In this document: positions 1-5,173 of the stretch, piece by piece | Position numbering within the stretch: position 1 is the first letter of the stretch | Layout of the letters: each line of letters starts with the position of its first letter | Source of the DNA: Candidatus Kapaibacterium sp. | Lineage (GTDB): Bacteria; Bacteroidota; Ignavibacteria; Kapaibacteriales; UBA2268 | DNA length: 5,173 nt | Assembly: GCA_027858275.1 (NCBI GenBank) | Contig: JAQIDA010000299.1 | Coordinates: 1 to 5,173, forward strand | Reading direction: 5' to 3' | The notes under the pieces: model-generated | What the model saw: the letters and a program-made list of their open reading frames with translations, nothing else | Told to the model about the DNA's origin: nothing | Databases searched by the model: none | Position numbers and translations under genes: made by a program

Positions 1-111
1 TCCCAAAGCTGTTGCGTTTAAAATTCTCCGGTTTCGCATATTATTTCTGCCTTGATGATAGTGGTGAAAAATAGTTTGCTTTTGCTCTCAGCGCAGTTCC
101 TTTGATATTGA

Positions 112-140
112 TTGACACAAGATTTTTATTTATACATGAT
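112..140 (+). promoter_or_regulatory. Possible sigma70-type promoter facing the gene-free region
   Basis: A perfect TTGACA -35 box at 112-117 is followed after 17 bases by CATGAT at 135-140, which matches TATAAT at four of six positions. No protein frame follows on the plus strand. If active it would transcribe the inverted-repeat cluster at 314-430 and run into the antisense side of the 298-residue gene. In sequence this AT-rich, such a match can arise by chance. Confidence 0.2.
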
Positions 141-313
141 TTTATTCTATCTTTCAACGTTATAGAATAATTACTCTTATAATAAGATCAATTACTCTGA
201 TTACAAATCTAATATTATTTTTATTTCATGCAAGTTATTTTAAATTCATATTTCGAACTGTGTATTATGAGTGTCGTTTCATTCGAGTACAGAGGAAGAT
301 ATTATACTGTGTA

Positions 314-335
314 GAGACTCACAGACGTGCGTCTT
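314..335. repeat. Imperfect inverted repeat resembling a decayed intergenic palindrome
   Basis: GAGACTCAC (314-322) faces GTGCGTCTT (327-335) across the 4-base loop AGAC. One internal pair is mismatched and the outermost pair is a wobble. The form recalls the palindromic GTAGAGACGCAC/GTGCGTCTC-type repeats found between genes in many Bacteroidota-like and cyanobacterial genomes. That comparison is from memory. No second copy exists in this window to prove it is a repeat family. Confidence 0.35.
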
Positions 336-368
336 AGCAAGGAGAAATTTATAAAAAATGATTTAACC

Positions 369-410
369 CGTATAATTTTTAACAATATACGAATACTGTG
401 CAAACACGGT
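369..410. repeat. Two adjacent small hairpins
   Basis: CGTATA (369-374) pairs perfectly with TATACG (386-391) over an 11-base loop. Directly after it, ACTGTG (395-400) pairs with CACGGT (405-410) over the tetraloop CAAA, with one wobble pair when read as plus-strand RNA. Each stem is only 6 bp, so each is weak alone. Their close packing with the inverted repeats at 314-335 and 411-430 is what makes them worth recording. Confidence 0.3.
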
Positions 411-430
411 CATCTCGACTCCGCTCGATG
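411..430. repeat. Palindromic repeat CATCTCGACTCCGCTCGATG
   Basis: This 20-base sequence can fold through TCGA (415-418) with TCGA (425-428) or through CATC (411-414) with GATG (427-430), around the CTCCGC core. It is visibly richer in G+C than its surroundings. I recall closely similar CTCGACTCCGCTCGA sequences scattered between genes of Bacteroidota-type genomes, which suggests an interspersed palindromic element. Only one copy is present here, so the repeat status is inferred from memory. Confidence 0.4.
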
Positions 431-503
431 AACGCAGGTTTTACTAAATATTTTAAAATTCATTCATGAATTCTTCGAGTAAATTGAAGCTGTATTTGAT
501 AAG

Positions 504-536
504 AAAATAAAAAAGACGGATGATTATCCGCCTTTT
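504..536 (-). terminator. Rho-independent terminator of the envelope gene pair
   Basis: Read on the minus strand, an 11-bp stem (arms 526-536 and 511-521, with one G-U pair) closes a 4-base loop and runs into a T-rich tract (TTTTTTATTTT, 504-514, partly inside the stem). It begins 37 nt after the stop codon of the 298-residue gene. The plus-strand side has only four Ts followed by AAAT, so it should work mainly on minus-strand transcripts. It marks the end of the probable Omp85/barrel operon. Confidence 0.85.
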
Positions 537-573
537 AAATTAAGAATTAATTAAGAATGATGTTTGGGAAACA

Positions 574-1470
574 TCAAAAATGAAATGTCAGCCCAATTCT
601 GTATTGATCGTAAATCAACGGAGCCGTATCAGGACCGAAAGGGAAGTGCATCTGTTTTTCACGAAGTTTTGAAAAACCGTATGAATAGGCATTTCTGAGT
701 ATGAAGTGAGTGATCGGACCCGCATAGGGGAATTTTTTGAAAATTTTATCGTTAATTTTGTCGACAAGTACTTCACCCATGAATTGCAAGAGATCGCTGC
801 CCGACATGTACCAAAACATGGTTCTGGGATAAACGGTTGTTCGAGTATATGCTGTGTTGACAGACAGGAACTCAAATGGTTGAATAATTAAACCGGCTTC
901 GAACTCTCTGCCGAATCGTATATCGTCGTCATAGACTTTAATCTTTTCTAAGACTTCCTCAGCTAAGGGAGCGTCTTTGAAATCCGGCTTGCTCCAATGC
1001 ATGGTGCTGCCGTTGTACAAGAAGATATTTGAATTTTCTCCTAAAGCATAGCCATAACCTTCGTCGTCTCCAATACTGAATTTCCAAGAACTAACTTCTA
1101 AATTGTCATCAATCTTATCGTCATAAAACACCGTACTCATATTACCCAGCGCGAGATAGTGACTGCTGTATTCTTTTAATGAAGTTGTATCACTTATCAT
1201 ATCAGAAATAACGGATTTGTTGAAACGGAGCTCAAAGCTGCCTGTTCGAGATATATCAGATTTGAAAGCGTCTTTATGAATCATCGGATCTGCTATACCA
1301 TAAATCAATGAAATGCTCTCTTGTGATTCAATGCCGAAGAGCAAGTTGCTTTCAAAATAATTGTCCCCAAAGGATTGGAAACCGGTTTCATCTGTAATAT
1401 CATCGGCAGCCATAGTTCCGAAAGCAATAACCGTGAGGAATATCCATAAAGAGTAATTGATCGATTTCAT
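574..1470 (-). CDS. Uncharacterised secreted protein, probable outer-membrane beta-barrel
   Basis: I do not recognise the family of this 298-residue protein. The N-terminus (MK, then the hydrophobic stretch SLWIFLTVIAFG) is a Sec signal peptide, with likely signal peptidase I cleavage after Ala21 (TMA|ADD). There is no lipobox Cys. After it, short alternating hydrophobic/polar stretches, frequent aromatic residues (for example 190-222 and 284-298) and acidic turns suggest antiparallel strands. The protein ends RIGLTFHF; a terminal Phe with alternating hydrophobic residues is the beta-signal read by the BAM complex. At this length a barrel of about 10-14 strands is possible. AGGAG at 1477-1481 lies 6 nt before the ATG and supports this start. 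The gene follows the Omp85 gene by 83 nt with no terminator between, and a strong terminator lies after it, so co-transcription is likely. It may be a client, partner or simply a neighbour of the Omp85 protein. The gene is certain; the barrel call is an inference. Confidence 0.85.
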   Translation of the reverse strand: MKSINYSLWIFLTVIAFGTMAADDITDETGFQSFGDNYFESNLLFGIESQESISLIYGIADPMIHKDAFKSDISRTGSFELRFNKSVISDMISDTTSLKEYSSHYLALGNMSTVFYDDKIDDNLEVSSWKFSIGDDEGYGYALGENSNIFLYNGSTMHWSKPDFKDAPLAEEVLEKIKVYDDDIRFGREFEAGLIIQPFEFLSVNTAYTRTTVYPRTMFWYMSGSDLLQFMGEVLVDKINDKIFKKFPYAGPITHFILRNAYSYGFSKLREKQMHFPFGPDTAPLIYDQYRIGLTFHF

Positions 1471-1553
1471 TAGAGTCTCCTGATAATAAATTTTATATTC
1501 AATTATATATACGAATAAAACATGATTGAGTTACGTTTGATTATTGATTTTTG

Positions 1554-3860
1554 TCAGAAGGCATAGCCCAAGCCGATATGGAACTCCATATCATATAAAT
1601 ATCCCGCCTTGTTTGTAAAGAATCGCCATTTGTCAATAACTAATTTTTGAGAGTACGGATCATAAAGTTTCCATGCGAAATCAAATCGGAACGGTCCTAC
1701 AGGAGTAAGAAAACCGGCGCCGATTCCGACTGAAGCCGCCAGCCCGGTTATAAACTCGTAGGCTTCGTATTCGTATTTGTCTGCCATCCAATAGAAGCTG
1801 TTGCCGACATCAACAAAGCCGGTAAGAACCATCATATCAGCGATATTTGCTAAACTTTTATTTAGAAACTGCGGTCTCCCGATTTTCCATCTGACTTCTG
1901 CCGTTCCTTCTATCAACATTTTGCTGCCGACAAAATCCTGAAAAAAACCCAACAAATCAGAGTTGTTCTGATAATCATCAGGATTAGGCATGGGATACCT
2001 CAGTCGTCTTGACGCCCACCCTCTGACACTGTTGCCGCCGCCGGCAAAAAACTGCCTTTCTATCGGAATAAAAGCGTTCTTTTCCTCACTTAGAATGATT
2101 GAGTAACCGCCTCTGGCTTTCATGGCGAACACAGTGTACTTATTCAATTTTGTGAAGTATGAATAAGAAATTTGAGGACGGATATAGCTGGCAACTCCGC
2201 CGTAGGCTATGTCTGTCGATACAACTGTATAATGACCCTTTGAAGGAGTAAACATATTGTTACGATTATCACTGATCATCGTACCGCTGAGAATAATTGA
2301 TGTAGGTCGAATGTCCAAATTTTCCTCATTGAATTGATCCAAAGATTCATAAATCATAAAACTTTGTTCAATTATTGTACTGTCTGCATTTGTACTTACG
2401 TTTTTGAAGGCCTTCTCTTTGGCTGATTGCAGATTTATTGGAGCTTGCCATTCGAATAACAGATCAACCGATCCGGCGTTAATGTATGTGTAGTCAGCAA
2501 ATATCAGAGGGAATTTCAAGGGAAATGAAAATGTTCTTATTTTCAAATCCGTATTAATTTGAGACAATTCTGAAAACACTAACTGTGTGGAGAATCCGAC
2601 TCTCATGGTTCCGATATTTGTCAGAAACGGTTGCGACATATTGAAACCGACCTGCCACTCATAATCAGGATTGTAAGTGCCTCCAAACCATCGCTTAATA
2701 GCATCCCACGGGTCTTTGGTTTCTATACGTGTGAAAAAGTTGGCCGCTTGCGCTCCGCCGAATAAATTCCTGTGGAAGAATGTGCCTTCCGCGCCGCCCT
2801 TGTATATATCTTCGATTGTTTGATTGCCGTATATACTTAAGCCCCAATCTTTCTGTTTTTTATAACGTGAGTATACCACAAGAGAAAGTGTTGAATCTGA
2901 AATGGGGAAAAAGTGAGAACTTGTATCAATTGTCAACATATTGAAAGTACCGAGTTCCAGCAAATTGGAGAGTGTTTTACTGATTTTTGATTTGCTGTAA
3001 TACTGCCCTTCTTGGAATTCCATCAAATGGCGTTTCATGGAATTTGCTACTTTGTGTTGGCCCATAGTGCTGTCGACAAATTGAACATGAGCGATTTTCA
3101 AGCGATTGCCGACTGTAAATTTTACATAGATTGAATCAATGTTCAGTGCAGTATCAGTTCGCACAGTAGGGCGTGAAAACGCGCAATAGTAGTATCCGTT
3201 ATCAAGCAGCTTCCTGCGAATACTGCTTATCTCGCTGAGGATTTTATTTTCGTTAAAGATATGACCTATTTTTACTCGCCGTAGTTTATTTACTTTTGAA
3301 CTGAGTGCCGGCGGAAGTGAGTCAAGCCCGGTGTATTCAAGGTAATTAACCAAAAAAGAAGTGTTTTCTTCAATAACAAATGTAATCACATTGATTTTTT
3401 GCGCTGAATCAGGCTCAAATTTATAAGTGACTGCGACTTTGTGGTAACCGTTTCTGTTATATATATCGGTAAGAGTGAGAACATCCTGAGCTACCTCGCG
3501 TTCGTCATACCAACTGATTTCGTCAGCCATTTTGTCCAAATTGAGCTTCAGATTTTTCATGAAGTTATTAGGAAAAATTCTTTTGCCGACGGGAGTTTTG
3601 TTTATTTCCTCGTAATAATACCCAAAAGCCATACGCGGCACGCTCAATTTGCTCGCGCGAGTATTTATCATAGCTGCAAGTTCGGAGGATTTGAAGCGAT
3701 TATTACCGGAAAACTCCATGCTTCCGATTTCAAATCGGTCAATATCATTGCCGGCAGGGAATAAGTTATAGTTGTCGATATTATTTGAAGCATTGACAGG
3801 CAGAAACAGAAAAAGGATATTTATGAGAACAAGCATAAAGAGTCTAAAATTAGCTGTCAT
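1554..3860 (-). CDS. Omp85-superfamily outer-membrane protein (BamA/TamA-like), three POTRA domains plus 16-stranded barrel
   Basis: This is an outer-membrane insertase or translocase of the BamA/TamA superfamily. Residues are numbered from the upstream ATG at 3866, which gives 770; the preferred start at 3860 gives 768. A signal peptide (hydrophobic 8-22, likely cleavage after Ala26, no Cys) is followed by about three periplasmic POTRA domains (46-167, 171-253, 255-337) and the barrel (about 338-770). Visible hallmarks are SDNRNNMFTPSKG (532-544), GGGNSVRGW (609-617) with the lid-loop Arg615, FVDVGN (684-689), GPFRFDFAWKL (724-734) and a terminal Phe beta-signal, HIGLGYAF. POTRA 1 seems to carry an insertion (about 70-120). 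Three POTRAs fit TamA-type proteins better than BamA, which usually has five. TamL-type Bacteroidota homologues are lipoproteins, unlike this one, so I give no gene symbol. The start at 3860 is chosen because AGGG at 3867-3870 lies 6 nt from it but touches the ATG at 3866. It probably shares a transcript with the barrel gene downstream. Confidence 0.93.
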   Translation of the reverse strand: MTANFRLFMLVLINILFLFLPVNASNNIDNYNLFPAGNDIDRFEIGSMEFSGNNRFKSSELAAMINTRASKLSVPRMAFGYYYEEINKTPVGKRIFPNNFMKNLKLNLDKMADEISWYDEREVAQDVLTLTDIYNRNGYHKVAVTYKFEPDSAQKINVITFVIEENTSFLVNYLEYTGLDSLPPALSSKVNKLRRVKIGHIFNENKILSEISSIRRKLLDNGYYYCAFSRPTVRTDTALNIDSIYVKFTVGNRLKIAHVQFVDSTMGQHKVANSMKRHLMEFQEGQYYSKSKISKTLSNLLELGTFNMLTIDTSSHFFPISDSTLSLVVYSRYKKQKDWGLSIYGNQTIEDIYKGGAEGTFFHRNLFGGAQAANFFTRIETKDPWDAIKRWFGGTYNPDYEWQVGFNMSQPFLTNIGTMRVGFSTQLVFSELSQINTDLKIRTFSFPLKFPLIFADYTYINAGSVDLLFEWQAPINLQSAKEKAFKNVSTNADSTIIEQSFMIYESLDQFNEENLDIRPTSIILSGTMISDNRNNMFTPSKGHYTVVSTDIAYGGVASYIRPQISYSYFTKLNKYTVFAMKARGGYSIILSEEKNAFIPIERQFFAGGGNSVRGWASRRLRYPMPNPDDYQNNSDLLGFFQDFVGSKMLIEGTAEVRWKIGRPQFLNKSLANIADMMVLTGFVDVGNSFYWMADKYEYEAYEFITGLAASVGIGAGFLTPVGPFRFDFAWKLYDPYSQKLVIDKWRFFTNKAGYLYDMEFHIGLGYAF

Positions 3861-3866
3861 AAACAT

Positions 3867-3871
3867 CCCTG
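3867..3871 (-). promoter_or_regulatory. Ribosome binding site deciding the Omp85 gene start
   Basis: The minus strand reads CAGGG here. Two in-frame ATGs follow, at 3864-3866 and 3858-3860. The first directly abuts the CAGGG, leaving no spacer. The second is 6 nt away, the same spacing as AGGAG before the downstream barrel gene. The second ATG is therefore the more likely start, giving a 768-residue product beginning MTANFRLF. Confidence 0.55.
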
Positions 3872-3883
3872 ATAAAATATTGA

Positions 3884-3913
3884 ATTGTAGATGCTGTAGA
3901 AATACATCCGCAA
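3884..3913 (-). promoter_or_regulatory. Possible promoter upstream of the Omp85 gene
   Basis: On the minus strand, TTGCGG (3908-3913) and TACAAT (3884-3889) are separated by 18 bases. The -10 box matches five of six consensus positions and the -35 box three of six. It would give a leader of about 17 nt before the preferred ATG, just long enough for the ribosome binding site. No terminator is visible after the DUF2795 gene, so readthrough from upstream is an equally good source of transcription. Confidence 0.25.
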
Positions 3914-3978
3914 TTTATCTAATTTTTAATATATATGAGTATCAGATTTTAGGCTCTGATCTCAATCTGAGTCTGAGC

Positions 3979-4218
3979 TTAATAATATTGCTCTTCGTCA
4001 TCATCGTTATAAAAATATTCCCCGGCAGACATTTCTTCGTATTCAGGCCATAAGTCCTCAATAGTCTCGATCAGTTCATCCGTATCGTCCAATTCGTACA
4101 GGTTTTGAATAACCTGAAAAGGACATGCGGTTCTGTTGGCAAAATCAATGAGTTCGTCCTTGGTAGAGGGCCAAGGGGCATCCTCAAGATATATTGCCAG
4201 TTCGGGTGTCCAAAACAT
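3979..4218 (-). CDS. Small acidic DUF2795-type protein
   Basis: A 79-residue protein whose first 50 or so residues match the pattern I associate with the DUF2795 family. These are WTPELAIYLEDAPWP (3-17), TKDELIDFANR (19-29, a helix-forming stretch) and a Pro-Phe-x-Val-Ile-x-x-Leu segment (33-40) leading to acidic, Leu-rich residues. DUF2795 has no established biochemical role that I know of. The domain is small, helical and widespread, and versions of this style with the LEDAPWP core are familiar from Bacteroidota and relatives. The C-terminus is strongly acidic and Tyr-rich (DDDEEQYY at the end). There is no signal peptide or membrane segment, so it should be cytoplasmic. AAAGG at 4226-4230 sits 7 nt before the ATG and supports the start. 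It lies 118 nt upstream of the Omp85 gene on the same strand, so it could be first in that transcript, although nothing in the protein suggests an envelope role. Family call from memory of the sequence pattern. Confidence 0.85.
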   Translation of the reverse strand: MFWTPELAIYLEDAPWPSTKDELIDFANRTACPFQVIQNLYELDDTDELIETIEDLWPEYEEMSAGEYFYNDDDEEQYY

Positions 4219-4306
4219 ATTTCGACCTTTTTATTAATTCTTTTTCTTCGAGATATTTCTTGCATTCGTAGCCTCTAATTATTATTGATTTCGACAGAGG
4301 CATCAT
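4184..4306 (-). pseudogene. Possible remnant of a nuclease-like (DUF2779-style) gene start
   Basis: A minus-strand frame of 40 codons begins with two ATGs (4304-4306 and 4301-4303) and reads MMPLSKSIIIRGYECKKYL. It continues into Lys/Glu-rich codons and stops at 4184-4186, inside the start of the DUF2795 gene. The opening resembles, from memory, the N-terminus of DUF2779 / PD-(D/E)XK-like proteins (LSKS, then a few residues, G, two residues, C, x, K, x, L). The similarity stops after about 19 residues, so at best this is the stub of a deleted gene or a small protein. No good ribosome binding site precedes it. It could equally be chance. Confidence 0.18.
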
Positions 4307-4494
4307 TAACTTTATGAGAACGCAGGAAAATTATATAAAAATTTTGCTTAAAAACAAAACTAAAAATTCAAAAACGCATTTTTTTTTAAATTAAGTTGCT
4401 ATTACAACTACGCCTTTTTTGAAATGCGACTGACTTTAAAATGTTTTATTGTTTGAATTGATAGAATATTTAGCATTTTTATTCGAATTTAGGC
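4219..4494. other. AT-rich intergenic region between rpsD terminator and DUF2795 gene
   Basis: About 276 bases, very AT-rich, with a 9-base T run at 4379-4387. It holds the promoter candidate at 4330-4357 and the short frame described at 4184-4306. A 6-bp inverted repeat, GCCTCT (4271-4276) with AGAGGC (4296-4301), would lie in the 5' leader of a transcript from that promoter. No RNA gene or other reading frame stands out. Confidence 0.5.
4330..4357 (-). promoter_or_regulatory. Candidate sigma70-type promoter for the DUF2795 gene
   Basis: A perfect TATAAT lies on the minus strand at 4330-4335, with TTGTTT (4352-4357, three of six -35 matches) 16 bases upstream. An A-tract further upstream (4379-4387) could act as an UP-like element. 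Transcription would begin near 4323, leaving a leader of about 105 nt before the DUF2795 ATG. It is placed correctly, just after the rpsD terminator, but AT-rich sequence makes chance matches common. Confidence 0.35.
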
Positions 4495-4529
4495 AAAAAA
4501 ATACCCTCCGAAAGAATATCGGAAGGTAT
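4495..4529 (-). terminator. Rho-independent terminator of rpsD
   Basis: On the minus strand, ATACCTTCCGA (4519-4529) pairs with TCGGAGGGTAT (4501-4511) over a 7-base loop, giving an 11-bp stem with one U-G pair. It is followed by a run of seven Ts (4495-4501, the first overlapping the stem base). The hairpin begins 21 nt after the rpsD stop. It separates rpsD from the downstream genes on the same strand. Confidence 0.9.
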
Positions 4530-4550
4530 CCTTTGTAAAAATATGGAATA

Positions 4551-5153
4551 TTACTTAGAGTAATACTCAACTACAAGCGGTACTTCGCAGATGATCGGAA
4601 TTTCTTCCAACGGCGGTACATACAACAATTTTGCGGAGAAATCAGCTTTTGACAATTCCAAGTATGGAGGAGGGGTGCCTGTGCGAACAGAATCTTGAAC
4701 AAAATCATTTTTATGTGTTTTTTCTTTAATCGCGATCACATCATTGAGTTTTACATGATAAGAAGGGATATTCAATTTTCTTCCGTTGATATTAACATGG
4801 CCGTGAGTAACCAATTGGCGAGCTGCATAGATAGTTCGAGCCAAGCCGGCACGCAATACTAATGCGTCGAGTCTGGTTTCTAACTGCTGAACAAGAATAT
4901 CACCTGTATTGCCTGTCAAACCTGTTGACGCTTTGTAATAGTTAACCATCTGACGCTCAGAAACGTTGTACTGAAAGCGCAAACGCTGTTTTTCTTTTAA
5001 TTGACGACCATAGTCAGACTGTTTTGCGCGTCTTTTGGTGTTGCCGTGTTGTCCCGGAGGATAAGGTTTCTTTGCAGAAACTTTTGATGCTTTAGGAGTA
5101 AGGTCTGTTCCCAATTTGCGGGAGAGTCTTACTTTTGGTCCTGTGTAATTCAT
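4551..5153 (-). CDS. rpsD: 30S ribosomal protein S4 (uS4)
   Basis: A primary 16S rRNA-binding protein of the small ribosomal subunit that nucleates assembly of the 30S body. The 200-residue length is normal. The N-terminal S4 domain (about 1-90) contains KKPYPPGQHG (28-37), SDYGRQLKEKQRLRFQYNVSE (about 46-66) and the NYYKAS segment. The S4 RNA-binding fold (about 92-150) has the family signature from LETRLDALVLRAG (91-103) through ARQLVTHGHVNINGRK (111-126). The C-terminus ends in the typical EVPLVVEYYSK. The zinc-binding Cys cluster of some S4 proteins is absent: residues 15-28 have no Cys, and the only Cys is residue 189. The start is supported by the family N-terminus MNYTGPKV and by GAGAG at 5159-5163, 5 nt before the ATG. 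In many bacteria rpsD sits between rpsK and rpoA, whereas here a terminator follows directly and no rpoA is next. Whether rpsK lies upstream cannot be seen. Confidence 0.98.
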   Translation of the reverse strand: MNYTGPKVRLSRKLGTDLTPKASKVSAKKPYPPGQHGNTKRRAKQSDYGRQLKEKQRLRFQYNVSERQMVNYYKASTGLTGNTGDILVQQLETRLDALVLRAGLARTIYAARQLVTHGHVNINGRKLNIPSYHVKLNDVIAIKEKTHKNDFVQDSVRTGTPPPYLELSKADFSAKLLYVPPLEEIPIICEVPLVVEYYSK

Positions 5154-5173
5154 TACATCTCTCTGATATATGA

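Larger units (their letters stand above)
1..503. other. Intergenic region without a convincing gene
   Basis: About 500 AT-rich bases with no open frame of useful length on either strand. The longest plus-strand candidate I noted is a 15-codon frame at 267-314. A minus-strand ATG at 37-39 opens a frame (MRNRRILNATALG) that leaves the window after 13 codons; it could be the start of a neighbouring gene but is too short to support. The region holds a cluster of inverted repeats at 314-430, a 9-bp direct repeat AATTACTCT at 169-177 and 190-198, and an isolated TTGACA promoter-like box at 112-117. The sequence looks like a gene boundary that has collected repeats. Confidence 0.6.

Noticed and set aside
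1..39. Minus-strand ATG opening MRNRRILNATALG to the window edge
   Set aside because: Only 13 codons are visible and the nearest purine-rich box is about 10 nt away. It may be a real gene start, but the window cannot show it.
267..314. 15-codon plus-strand frame MSVVSFEYRGRYYTV
   Set aside because: It is too short, has no ribosome binding site, and runs into the inverted-repeat cluster.
615..875. 86-codon minus-strand frame
   Set aside because: It is an out-of-frame shadow within the 298-residue gene. Its Cys- and Ser-rich composition is typical of a wrong frame.
706..891. 61-codon plus-strand open frame
   Set aside because: It lies wholly antisense to the 298-residue gene, has no convincing ribosome binding site and shows no recognisable domain. 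The minus-strand gene explains the open frame.
1471..1553. Possible separate promoter (TATAAT at 1502-1507, minus strand) between the Omp85 and barrel genes
   Set aside because: The -35 position reads CTCAAT, which matches poorly, and the stretch is almost pure A+T, so a chance TATAAT is likely.
3441..3764. 107-codon plus-strand frame
   Set aside because: It is antisense to the POTRA-coding part of the Omp85 gene, whose frame is well supported by motifs.
3951..3976. Repeated TCTGAG/CTCAGA words after the DUF2795 stop, considered as a terminator
   Set aside because: The words do not form a stem longer than about 4 bp in the right orientation and no T tract follows on the minus strand.
3772..4053. 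93-codon plus-strand frame with a hydrophobic stretch that resembles a membrane helix
   Set aside because: It runs antisense to the Omp85 signal peptide, the intergenic gap and the acidic end of the DUF2795 gene. The hydrophobic stretch comes from reading reverse-complemented acidic and AT-rich codons.
4071..4265. 64-codon minus-strand frame overlapping the DUF2795 gene
   Set aside because: It is out of frame with the well-supported DUF2795 protein and ends inside it, with a basic, low-sense composition.

Overview
This is an AT-rich window in which all four supported protein genes lie on the minus strand. Read in transcription order from right to left, they are rpsD (ribosomal protein uS4), a small acidic DUF2795-type protein, an Omp85-superfamily outer-membrane assembly or translocation protein (BamA/TamA-like), and a secreted protein of about 298 residues that looks like an outer-membrane beta-barrel. 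The two envelope proteins have Sec signal peptides and C-terminal Phe beta-signals, so the host is a Gram-negative (diderm) bacterium. The zinc-less uS4 starting MNYTGPKV, the DUF2795 protein of a style I associate with Bacteroidota relatives, and the three-POTRA Omp85 with a GGGNSVRGW loop all point to the FCB group. A Kapabacteria/Ignavibacteria-like lineage is my best guess, but it is inferred from protein style and not proven.

Layout: positions 1-503 contain no convincing gene. This stretch holds a cluster of short inverted repeats (about 314-430) that resembles decayed intergenic palindromic repeats. A strong minus-strand terminator follows at 504-536, then the candidate beta-barrel gene (574-1470), an 83-nt gap without a terminator, and the Omp85 gene (1554-3860, with an alternative start at 3866). 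Next come a 118-nt gap, the DUF2795-type gene (3979-4218), a 276-nt AT-rich intergenic region with a plausible promoter and a possible gene remnant, the rpsD terminator (4495-4529) and rpsD (4551-5153). The window ends 20 nt upstream of rpsD.

How the genes relate: rpsD is closed off by its own terminator and looks transcriptionally separate from the rest. The Omp85 gene and the barrel gene share strand, have similar Shine-Dalgarno spacing and nearly the same C-terminal octapeptide pattern, have no terminator between them, and end at one terminator. They are therefore probably co-transcribed, and the small barrel may be a client or partner of the Omp85 protein. The DUF2795 gene may be the first gene of that transcript or a separate unit.

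Most of the window is ordinary core and envelope biology. The less usual points are the uncharacterised barrel paired with an Omp85 protein, rpsD outside its usual operon on its downstream side, the inverted-repeat cluster, and a short reading frame upstream of the DUF2795 gene that looks like the start of a nuclease-like family. I found no clear evidence of an undescribed multi-gene system.
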